A stretch of DNA of 64,000 nucleotides. It comes from Bryobacter sp. Lineage in GTDB: Bacteria; Acidobacteriota; Terriglobia; Bryobacterales; Bryobacteraceae. Within the stretch, counting starts at the first letter, position 1; each line of letters opens with the position of its first letter. The stretch is taken from positions 186,001 to 250,000 of the forward strand of contig JALHNH010000002.1 in the NCBI GenBank assembly GCA_022843625.1, given 5' to 3'. The notes beneath the pieces are model-generated. The model searched no databases. It had not been told where the DNA came from and saw only the letters and a program-made list of their open reading frames with translations. This document shows, piece by piece, positions 57,248 to 64,000 of this stretch. Position numbers and translations under genes: made by a program.

Positions 57248-58416
57248 CGATAGGCGGGAATGCCCGTGACGGCTTCTCCGATGACAAGAGTGTGGATGTG
57301 GTCTGTGCCCTCATAGGTTTTGACGCTTTCGAGATTCGCCATATGCCGCATGACCGGGTACTCCTCCATGATCCCGTTGGCACCCAGAAGGTCGCGGCTC
57401 GCGCGCGCGCAATCGAGGGCAATCGCGACATTGTTGCGCTTGAGCATGGAAATTTGCTCGGGTTTCAGACGGCCTTGATCCTTGAGCCTGCCGCAGTGCA
57501 GCGCCATCAATTGTGCCTTCGAGATCTCAGTGATCATGTCAGCGAGTTTTGCCTGAACAAGCTGGTGTGAGGCGATTGGCTCGTGATCGAATTGACGTCT
57601 TGTGATGCTGTACTGTCTTGCGGTTTCAAAACAGTCTAGAGCAGCGCCGATCACGCCCCAGCCGATGCCGTAGCGCGCCTGGCTAAGGCACTGCAGCGCT
57701 GCCTTGAGCCCCTTGGCTTCCGGCAGAACGTGACTTGCAGGAACGCGGCAATCCTGAAACGCCAGGCTCGATGTTACCGACGCTCTCATCGACATCTTCC
57801 CGTGCAGGTCGCTGGTGGAAAAGCCCTCTATCCCGCGCTCCACCAGAAAGCCCTGAATTCCTTGCGGTGTTCTTGCCCAGATGATATGGATATCGGCGAC
57901 GCCACCATTGGTGATCCAGGTTTTTTCACCGTTCAGGATCCAGCTGTCGCCGTCGGCCTCGGCCCGTGTCAGCATCCCCGAAGGATTGGATCCGAACTCA
58001 GGCTCAGTCAGGCCGAAGGCGCCCACCAGTTTGCCTTCCGCCAATTCCGGCAGCCACCGCCGCTTCTGTTCTTCCGTGCCAAATTTGTGAATCGGGAACA
58101 TCACCAAAGCGCCCTGTACGCTGGCAAAGCTGCGAATACCGGAATCGCAACGCTCGAGTTCCTGCATGATCAAACCGTAGTCGACGTTCGACATGCCAGC
58201 GCAGCCGTAGCCTTCGAGATTTGCACCAAGAAATCCCATTTCGCCAAAGGCCGGAATCAATGAATTCGGGAACTCTCCCTTCGCATATGCTTCGCGAATC
58301 AGCGGTTGAATCTGTTCGGCCACAAAGCGGCGCGCCGAGGCCCGGATCAGCTTTTCCTCCTCACTCAACTGCGAGTCGATATCCAGATAATCTGCCGGGG
58401 AAATTGAGCTACTCAT
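57244..58416 (-). CDS. Glutaryl-CoA-dehydrogenase-like acyl-CoA dehydrogenase
   Basis: The 390-residue product has the full acyl-CoA dehydrogenase fold: MGFLGANLEGYGCAGMSNVDYGLIMQELER, GAFGLTEPEFGSNPSGM (flavin loop), NGEKTWITNGGVADIHIIWAR, and GWGVIGAALDCFETARQYSITRRQFDHEP. The C-terminal YEGTDHIHTLVIGEAVTGIPAY has the catalytic Glu of the YEGT motif, which is where glutaryl-CoA dehydrogenases place it. Those enzymes oxidise and decarboxylate glutaryl-CoA to crotonyl-CoA. Overlap of 4 bases with the aminotransferase gene and the crotonase nearby suggest lysine- or tryptophan-type degradation. Confirmation of decarboxylation is not possible by eye. Confidence 0.88.
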   Translation of the reverse strand: MSSSISPADYLDIDSQLSEEEKLIRASARRFVAEQIQPLIREAYAKGEFPNSLIPAFGEMGFLGANLEGYGCAGMSNVDYGLIMQELERCDSGIRSFASVQGALVMFPIHKFGTEEQKRRWLPELAEGKLVGAFGLTEPEFGSNPSGMLTRAEADGDSWILNGEKTWITNGGVADIHIIWARTPQGIQGFLVERGIEGFSTSDLHGKMSMRASVTSSLAFQDCRVPASHVLPEAKGLKAALQCLSQARYGIGWGVIGAALDCFETARQYSITRRQFDHEPIASHQLVQAKLADMITEISKAQLMALHCGRLKDQGRLKPEQISMLKRNNVAIALDCARASRDLLGANGIMEEYPVMRHMANLESVKTYEGTDHIHTLVIGEAVTGIPAYR

Positions 58417-59519
58417 GACACATTCATTCTGATGTATTTTTCAAAGCGATTGAGTGCCTCGGTAAAGTTGAGGCGTCCCAGGCCAACACGGAAGTGATCC
58501 TCTCCGGCTTCATAGACTTTTGAAGGCAAAAGCATCACGCCCCCTTCGTCCACCAACCGCTCACAAAAGGTAGAAGTATCGCCTGCAAGCCAACGCGGAA
58601 AGCAGATCGGGCCAGCCTTGGCAGGCCGCGCTGACAGCACGTGAGTGTGACGTGCGAGAAAGTCATCCCACACAGGAAGGTTTGTAGCGATGATGTTGCG
58701 ACAGCGCTTTCTCAGTAACTCGCCGCTCTTCATCGCAATGATGGAAAGCCGCTCTGTGGGTGCGCTGGCGCAGATAGTTGTGTAGTCTTTGTAGCTCTGG
58801 ATTGCCGCTAGTAATTCGTTGTCCTGCGCCGCAACCCAACCACTACGCAAGCCGGCCAGGCCGTAGGCTTTCGATAGACCTGCGATCGAAACGCCTTTGG
58901 CGTAAGCCGATGCCGCAGGCTTGAGAGCGTTTGCGTCTGGCTCGAGTCCCCGGTACATTTCGTCGGAAATCAGCCAGCATCCGCTTTGCCTGGCCAGATC
59001 GCAAACTTGTGCCCACTCTGCTTCCGTTGGCTGGGCGCCCGTAGGATTGTGCGGAAAGTTAACGACAAGCGCCTTCACTCCGTCCAGCTTCAAATCGGAA
59101 GGATTGAAGTGCCAGCCTTCCGGGCTTTCTTGAGGAAGCCACTTCTGCACCTCACAGCCAATCTCAACCGCGATTTCATAGAGCGATTGATAGCCCGGGG
59201 CCGTTGAGACGATCGTGTCCCCGGGCTTGAGCAATGCGCGCATTGTCAGGTAAATTGCCTCTTCGGGCACTGCTGTAATCACTTGTGCCGAATTGATCCC
59301 TTCGTAGCCCTCTGCGATCAGTTGGCGTAATTCCGGATGGCCTGCCGTCTCGGTATAGCCGAACTTCATCGAGTTCCAGACCGCAAGGTCTTCGGCACTG
59401 GCAAGTCCGAGCAGTTCCGGCATCGTGAGCGCTTCACAGTCTGAGCTGGCCAGATGCAGGGTGGGTTGGAATTCATATTGAGCGAAAAAACGTTCCAGCA
59501 GGAAAGGACGCAAGGTCAT
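58413..59519 (-). CDS. PLP-dependent aminotransferase class I/II
   Basis: From the ATG at 59519 (MTLRPFLLERFFAQYEFQ) the product is 368 residues; the longer reading adds 21 codons. It shows TAVPEEAIYLTMRALLKPGDTIV, VVNFPHNPTGAQPTEAEWAQVCDLARQ, DEMYRGLEPD (the D that holds the pyridine N), and the Schiff-base Lys in GLSKAYGLAGLRSGW. The C-terminal Arg that binds the substrate carboxylate lies in HFRVGLGR. The substrate is not fixed; the tight coupling with the acyl-CoA dehydrogenase (4-base overlap) suggests amino-acid breakdown. The start lies 67 bases from the divergent TPR/OMP gene. Confidence 0.9.
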   Translation of the reverse strand: MTLRPFLLERFFAQYEFQPTLHLASSDCEALTMPELLGLASAEDLAVWNSMKFGYTETAGHPELRQLIAEGYEGINSAQVITAVPEEAIYLTMRALLKPGDTIVSTAPGYQSLYEIAVEIGCEVQKWLPQESPEGWHFNPSDLKLDGVKALVVNFPHNPTGAQPTEAEWAQVCDLARQSGCWLISDEMYRGLEPDANALKPAASAYAKGVSIAGLSKAYGLAGLRSGWVAAQDNELLAAIQSYKDYTTICASAPTERLSIIAMKSGELLRKRCRNIIATNLPVWDDFLARHTHVLSARPAKAGPICFPRWLAGDTSTFCERLVDEGGVMLLPSKVYEAGEDHFRVGLGRLNFTEALNRFEKYIRMNVS

Positions 59520-59586
59520 TGATTTAGGATGGCGCAAAAAGTGTGCGAATAATTGCCCGCTCGTGCCACTACCTCCTTGCACTCTG

Positions 59587-61503
59587 ATGTTTCGAATGAT
59601 CCGACTTGCCGCCCTGGCTTGCGCGCTTCGCCTTTACGGGCAAAACGCAGCCCAGCAACAGCTCGACCAGGCCTATGCCAATCTCAAGGCGATGCGTCTG
59701 GCCGAAGCCCGTCTCGCGTTTGAGTCCGCACTAGGGCTTGCGCCAGAGCACGTGAACGCTCGTCTTGACTACGCATACCTGCTGCTGCGCCTGGGTGAAA
59801 CCATGGCCGGGCGCGATCAACTGAAGCTGGTTCTCAACTCTCGCCCGGACGATGAACGGCTCTCAATTGAATATGCTTATCTGGCTTACGAGACTGGCAA
59901 GAGAGCCGAGGCGTTCGAGATCTTTCTGCGTTTACGCAATGCCAAAGATGAAGCCATTGGCAAACAGGCAACTGAAACCTGGACGCGGCTGGATGCGGAC
60001 CTGCGAGCCAGTATCGCCCGCTGGACTGAGGCTGCCGCCAGCACCCCGGACAGCTACAGTGTGCATGAAGAACTCGCCCGTCATCTGGAAGACCGTAACG
60101 ACTGGGTGGCTGCCGCCGCAGAGTATCGCGTCGCTTTCGGCCTCAAGCCGGACAAACGACGATTCCTGCTTGATATCGCTCGCGTGGAGCACGAGGCATT
60201 GAGGCCCGATTATGCGAATGCAGCTTTGATCGCTGCCTCTCGCGGCACTCCGCCAATGGTTGCCGAAGAGGCTCGCGAAATTCTTATGCCACGCTATCCC
60301 TTCGTATACGAATTCGAGATGGCTGTCGAGATGGACCCCCTCAATGTGCCCCTGCGACGAGAACTTGGCTTTCTGCTTCTCAAGATGAATCGCGATAAAG
60401 ACGCAATCTCTGTTTTTGAGAATCTCCTGAAGCTTGCCCCGGACGACGCACTCAGCGTAGCGCAACTCGCCTTTCTCAAGGTGAAGCGTGCTGTACCTGT
60501 TGCTTCGGCTGAGAGCGGGCTCACGGCTGTAAAAGAACTGGCCGACCGGAGCCTCGAGAAGGGTTATCTCAAAGATGCACTTCGGTACCTTGAGCAGTTG
60601 CACGAGACCAATCCTGAGGATGATGCCACAACACTGCGTCTTGGCTGGACCTACAACATGCTGAAGCTCGATCGGGACGCTGTGCGGTGTTTTGATATTG
60701 CCCGGCGTAGCCAGAACACGAAGCTGGCGACGGAGGCCGACCAAGCCTATCGCAACCTTCGACCTTCTCTAGCTTCGGTTCGAACTACAACTTGGGTGCT
60801 GCCCTTCTATTCTTCCCGCTGGCATGAAATCTTTACTTATGGCCAAGCCAAGATGGAGTTCCGCTTGCCCACTTCCAAAGTGCGCCCCTACATTTCAACG
60901 CGCTTCATTGGCGATCTAAATCGTAATGGAGGTAGGCTACGCGGGCCTTTGGGACAGGCTGCCCCACAAGCGCTGAGCGAAAGCGCAGTAGTTGTCGCTG
61001 GTGGGCTTGCCAGCGCACGAAAGCATGGGTGGATGGCCTGGGGCGAGGTGGGTGGTGCCTGGCAGTACTTCGCCAAACGCAACAACACAGCCACGATTCG
61101 CTCTGATTACCGGGGCGGTGTAAACTTTGGACGGGGCTTTGGTGCCGCCAATCTCGGCAGCGAAGGGGGCTGGTTTGCCAGCACTACCTTCGATGGCGTC
61201 TTTATTAGCCGCTTTGACAACAACGCCTTGTTTTATGGGCAAAACAGGATTGGCTACCATGCCCCAAATGCACCGCTCCAGTTCTACATCAATGTAAACC
61301 TGACGACAGACTTACGCCGTATGGACTGGGCCAACTATTACGAAGCCGGCCCCGGCGTGAGATGGCGCGCTCCCGGTTTGCCCAAGTCGCTTTACCTCTT
61401 TGCCGACTTCATCTATGGTCGCCACATGTTGAAGGGCGATCCGTCGCGCGCTCGCCGCTTTACTGATTTCAGAGCAGGAGTCTGGTATGCGCTCACTTAT
61501 TAG
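59587..61503 (+). CDS. TPR + outer-membrane beta-barrel protein (polysaccharide-exporter-like)
   Basis: The 638-residue product (start at ATG 59587; ATG 59596 is close; no SD seen) has a signal peptide (MIRLAALACALRLYGQ). About 400 residues of TPR repeats follow (AQQQLDQAYANLKAMRLAEARLAFESAL, then REAIS-like units to about 395). A C-terminal region of amphipathic strands from about 415 (GQAKMEFRLPTSKVRPYISTRFIGDLNR, RGGVNFGRGFGAANLG) ends in FRAGVWYALTY, the classic OMP terminus with a final aromatic. The combination matches the outer-membrane exporter architecture of PgaA/PelB/BcsC-type systems. It overlaps the glycosidase-like gene by 17 bases. Confidence 0.75.
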   Translation: MFRMIRLAALACALRLYGQNAAQQQLDQAYANLKAMRLAEARLAFESALGLAPEHVNARLDYAYLLLRLGETMAGRDQLKLVLNSRPDDERLSIEYAYLAYETGKRAEAFEIFLRLRNAKDEAIGKQATETWTRLDADLRASIARWTEAAASTPDSYSVHEELARHLEDRNDWVAAAAEYRVAFGLKPDKRRFLLDIARVEHEALRPDYANAALIAASRGTPPMVAEEAREILMPRYPFVYEFEMAVEMDPLNVPLRRELGFLLLKMNRDKDAISVFENLLKLAPDDALSVAQLAFLKVKRAVPVASAESGLTAVKELADRSLEKGYLKDALRYLEQLHETNPEDDATTLRLGWTYNMLKLDRDAVRCFDIARRSQNTKLATEADQAYRNLRPSLASVRTTTWVLPFYSSRWHEIFTYGQAKMEFRLPTSKVRPYISTRFIGDLNRNGGRLRGPLGQAAPQALSESAVVVAGGLASARKHGWMAWGEVGGAWQYFAKRNNTATIRSDYRGGVNFGRGFGAANLGSEGGWFASTTFDGVFISRFDNNALFYGQNRIGYHAPNAPLQFYINVNLTTDLRRMDWANYYEAGPGVRWRAPGLPKSLYLFADFIYGRHMLKGDPSRARRFTDFRAGVWYALTY

Positions 61504-63442
61504 TGTTTTAGTTTTCACCTGCCTTGCCGTTGATGCCCAGACCTTCGATCTCGATGGTGCAGAGCCTGGTTGGAGCGCGGTGTTGCGCTCATTGGGCCAG
61601 GTGCCCGCTCATCAAGGCAAGGCAAACACAGTCTGGTTGAGTGGCAAAGAAAGTCCTCAGACTGCTCAGTCGCTACTTGATTCTGGCACGCAGATCATCC
61701 TGGTGGGCCTCTCTCCACTGTCAACACACTTTGGCATCAAGGCCTCTGGTAACAGTGTTTCGATTCGCCAAATTCGTGATGTTTCGAGTCCGGACTTGCC
61801 CATTGTCTGGGAAGCGGAGGAGCAAATTCTTCGAAGTACGTTGAGCGATGCGTGGCAGGTAAGAGCAAAAGATCGGTGGAGCGAGGCCCCAGTTCTTTCC
61901 ATTCGTAAATTCACAAGCGGTGCGATCCTCTGGACGGCTACTACGATTGGAGAGTCCGGTTATGAGCGCTACCCCTTCTTGCCGCAAGCATTGCTGGCAG
62001 CAGGGCTAAAGGGACCAGTGCGAGGCACAGGGCTGTGGGCCTTCTTTGACGCAGGCTTCCGGCAGCGGGCAGACCTCGCTTATCTTGTTGCTCAATGGAA
62101 ACTTGCCGGGATTGGCGCGATCCACGTCACCAGTTGGCAATTTGATGGAGCAGAACCGGCAAGGGCCGAGTGGCTGGCGAAACTGATTGCCCTCTGCCAT
62201 GAAAGTCTTATTCAGGTCTACGCCTGGGTCGAGTTGCCGCATGTGAGCGAACGCTTCTGGATCGATCATCCCGAGTGCCGGGAGCGCACAGCAACTGGTA
62301 TGGAGGCAAGTCTCGACTGGCGCCGCCTTACCAATCTGGTGAATCCGAAATGTGCAGCTATGGCCGAAACCAGCGTCTTGAGTTTGCTGCGAAGCTTCGA
62401 TTGGGACGGTGTCAACCTCGGTGAGCTTTACTTTGAATCTCTGGAAGGGCATCAAAACCCTGCTCGCTTCACGCCCTTCAACGATGATGTTCGCGCTGAA
62501 TATCGAGTGCTTCATGGCCGCGATCCCCTGGATGACTTGAAGGGCGGGGAGCTACCCGCGTTACTTGAGTATCGTGCCAATCTCGCTGCTCGCCTGCAAG
62601 CTGATTGGTTGAGCAAGCTTGAGACAATTCGTCGCGAAAAGCCCAATTTCGATATTGTGCTAACTCATATTGACGATCGTTTTGATACTCGAATGCGCGA
62701 TGCTCTTGGCGCTGATGCTGCGCGTCTCTTGCGTGGCACTGAAGGGCAGGGAACCGGTTTTCTGATTGAAGACCCGGCTACCGTTTGGCATCTCGGGCCA
62801 TCGCGCTACAGCGAGATTCGAAAGCGATACGAGGGCCTGACCCAAGACCCAGACCGGCTCTCGATCGATCTCAATATCGTAGATCGCTATCAGGACGTTT
62901 ATCCTACGCGCCGGCAGACTGGTGCAGAACTGGCGCAACTGGTGCACGAAGCCTCGGCCAATTTTAGCCAGGTGGCCCTGTACTTTGAATACTCCTTGCG
63001 CCCGGTTGATCTGCCGGTCCTAGGGCTCGCTGCAGCAAGGGTTGCATCCTGGAAGCAAGAGGATGGAGTAGTGGATGTAAAGCTCTCAGGCCCCGCGCGG
63101 CTGCTATGGAGTGGTGCTGCACGCGTGAACGGGATTCTCTGGCCCTTGACCGACGGTGAGGCTCTGATCTTGCCTGAAGGACAATGGCGAATTGAACGCG
63201 CAAGCGAAATGCCCTCCACTCGAGTTCGCGATATGAATATGAGGTTGGAGTCTCTAACTCAGGATGACACCGGATACACAATCCATTTCCATTCGCGGTC
63301 GAAGGGAACGCTTTTGGTGGAATCTTCTGGTGGTGTAGAGCGAATCGCGATAGCGCGTGGCAAAGGCAGCTACAGAATTACCGCGAAGCCACTTGCGGCA
63401 GCGGCTGCGAGTAGTTCAACGCAACTTCTTCGCCCGCACTAA
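61487..63442 (+). CDS. Secreted glycosidase-like TIM-barrel protein
   Basis: The 651-residue product has a signal peptide (MRSLISVLVFTCLAVDAQ) and then an N-terminal beta/alpha domain. A TIM-barrel-like core follows: GTGLWAFFDAGFRQRADLAYLVAQWKLAGIGAIHVTSW, VYAWVELPHVSERFWIDHPE, WDGVNLGELYFESLEGHQNP (a likely acid/base Glu), and FDIVLTHIDDRFDTRMRD. A beta-sandwich C-terminus ends it. It resembles the polysaccharide-modifying hydrolases that partner with TPR/barrel exporters, but I do not recognise a named GH family. The ATG overlaps the exporter stop by 17 bases. The 3' end overlaps the convergent adaptor gene by 65 bases. Confidence 0.7.
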   Translation: MRSLISVLVFTCLAVDAQTFDLDGAEPGWSAVLRSLGQVPAHQGKANTVWLSGKESPQTAQSLLDSGTQIILVGLSPLSTHFGIKASGNSVSIRQIRDVSSPDLPIVWEAEEQILRSTLSDAWQVRAKDRWSEAPVLSIRKFTSGAILWTATTIGESGYERYPFLPQALLAAGLKGPVRGTGLWAFFDAGFRQRADLAYLVAQWKLAGIGAIHVTSWQFDGAEPARAEWLAKLIALCHESLIQVYAWVELPHVSERFWIDHPECRERTATGMEASLDWRRLTNLVNPKCAAMAETSVLSLLRSFDWDGVNLGELYFESLEGHQNPARFTPFNDDVRAEYRVLHGRDPLDDLKGGELPALLEYRANLAARLQADWLSKLETIRREKPNFDIVLTHIDDRFDTRMRDALGADAARLLRGTEGQGTGFLIEDPATVWHLGPSRYSEIRKRYEGLTQDPDRLSIDLNIVDRYQDVYPTRRQTGAELAQLVHEASANFSQVALYFEYSLRPVDLPVLGLAAARVASWKQEDGVVDVKLSGPARLLWSGAARVNGILWPLTDGEALILPEGQWRIERASEMPSTRVRDMNMRLESLTQDDTGYTIHFHSRSKGTLLVESSGGVERIAIARGKGSYRITAKPLAAAAASSSTQLLRPH

Positions 63443-64000
63443 CCCCGGACTGAATCACGATCTGCGTGTCGTTCATGTCTCCGGTCTTCACTTCCCGCCT
63501 GACGAAATTTGCACCTTGTTTGGCGAAAACATAGGTCTTGCCGTCCTGCTCGACGATCGCACCGCGTGGGATCAATACCGCCTTGTCATCGCCGGTGCCA
63601 GTCAGAACTTCAGCTGCAGCAGAAAGGTCAGGGATCAGTTTCGGGTCGAAGCCTTCGATTGCAACCCGCACTGGAATGGTGCGGATGAAACTCTGCTGCC
63701 GCCCGCCCATTACGGCCAATGCACCGACGGAATAGAGGCGGCCTTTGAGGCTCATGCCAGGAAATGCATCAACTGTAATCTTTGCAGTCTCGCCAATGCG
63801 GAACTGGCTAACTTCAGTCTGATTGATGTTGCCTTCTACCTGCATGCTCTTCGGATCGACAACCTTCATCGCCACCTGACCGGGTGCAACGATGTCGCCA
63901 ACCTTAATCGTGTCGTTTTCTGAACCACGGAAGACCGGCTGCACCACAGCCAGGCCGTCCATCGAAGCTGAGACGACAAACTTCTTGAGGTCAGCCTTGT
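63378..64000 (-). CDS. RND-efflux periplasmic adaptor (HlyD/MFP family), 3' part
   Basis: The gene runs off the right edge; the frame remains open past the ATG at 63962 (upstream residues ADLKKFVVSAS fit a continuing adaptor). The visible 207 residues cover the end of the barrel-sandwich hybrid (VGDIVAPGQVAMKVVDPKSMQVEGNIN), the beta-barrel (GETAKITVDAFPGMSLKGRLYSVGA, VRVAIEGFDPKLIPDLSAAAEVLTG) and the membrane-proximal domain (DKAVLIPRGAIVEQDGKTYVF, REVKTGDMNDTQIVIQSGVSAGEEVALN). This family links inner-membrane pumps to outer-membrane channels. The pump genes are expected outside the window. Confidence 0.88.
   Translation of the reverse strand, partial: KADLKKFVVSASMDGLAVVQPVFRGSENDTIKVGDIVAPGQVAMKVVDPKSMQVEGNINQTEVSQFRIGETAKITVDAFPGMSLKGRLYSVGALAVMGGRQQSFIRTIPVRVAIEGFDPKLIPDLSAAAEVLTGTGDDKAVLIPRGAIVEQDGKTYVFAKQGANFVRREVKTGDMNDTQIVIQSGVSAGEEVALNYSQPLPQVASR

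Overview
The window looks like a chromosomal segment of an Acidobacteriota bacterium, most likely of the Solibacter/Bryobacter lineage. This rests on family content, not on a marker gene. Two secreted proteins end in the TIGR03437-type C-terminal domain (24789-26255 and 39802-41595) that is abundant in Solibacter relatives. There is a long FtsX-type permease of the acidobacterial 'ADOP' architecture (41700-44273) and the C-terminal remnant of a large acidobacterial TonB-dependent receptor (54229-54447). The base composition is moderately GC-rich. Gene density is very high: there is no gene-free gap above about 220 bases, many starts and stops overlap, and several convergent genes overlap at their 3' ends. 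I saw no rRNA, tRNA, CRISPR array, phage or insertion sequence.

Region by region. 1-2714: the end of an S9-type peptidase, a small membrane protein, an XRE regulator with a ligand-binding domain and palindromes upstream, a DUF433/DUF5615 toxin-antitoxin-like pair, and a MarR-like gene that seems cut short. 2711-9594 (minus): an operon of ECF sigma factor, FecR-type anti-sigma fusion and two ABC ATPase/permease pairs, all translationally coupled after the FecR gene. 9740-15894 (plus): a PrsT-like TPR lipoprotein, a very large secreted CxxCH/HEAT-repeat protein and a CPBP (CAAX-type) membrane protease. 15848-22223 (minus): kdsB-pyrG-kdsA for CMP-Kdo synthesis, a type IV pilin-like protein and a hybrid histidine kinase. 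22273-27823: two PIN-domain toxin-antitoxin pairs flanking a TAT-exported TIM-barrel-like protein, a TIGR03437 protein and tandem RidA genes. 27820-30815 (minus): SelO and an amidase. 30879-35907 (minus): a seven-gene operon with hslVU at its head and fructose-6-phosphate aldolase further down, closed by a clear terminator.

35941-39687 (plus): a two-subunit molybdenum hydroxylase of the isoquinoline 1-oxidoreductase type and an esterase, with two good terminators. 39802-46065: a secreted lectin-like protein, the ADOP permease, a peptidoglycan-binding/caspase-like protein and a TAT lipoprotein. 46062-51936 is the most interesting block. Two divergent operons, whose start codons are ten bases apart, encode two cyclopropane-synthase-type methyltransferases, a flavin amine-oxidase-like enzyme, DUF1365, DUF1295, DUF2062 and DUF1475 proteins, which together look like a membrane fatty-acid modification pathway. 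51942-54223: a SurA-like chaperone and a YhaM-like 3'-5' exoribonuclease, followed by the receptor remnant. 54501-59519: a HAD phosphatase, a crotonase, an unknown protein, a glutaryl-CoA-dehydrogenase-like enzyme and a PLP aminotransferase. 59587-63442: a TPR/outer-membrane-barrel protein overlapping a secreted glycosidase-like protein, resembling the exporter and hydrolase parts of exopolysaccharide systems. The window ends in a truncated RND-type periplasmic adaptor gene.

All family assignments come from reading motifs and recalling family features. No database search was run.
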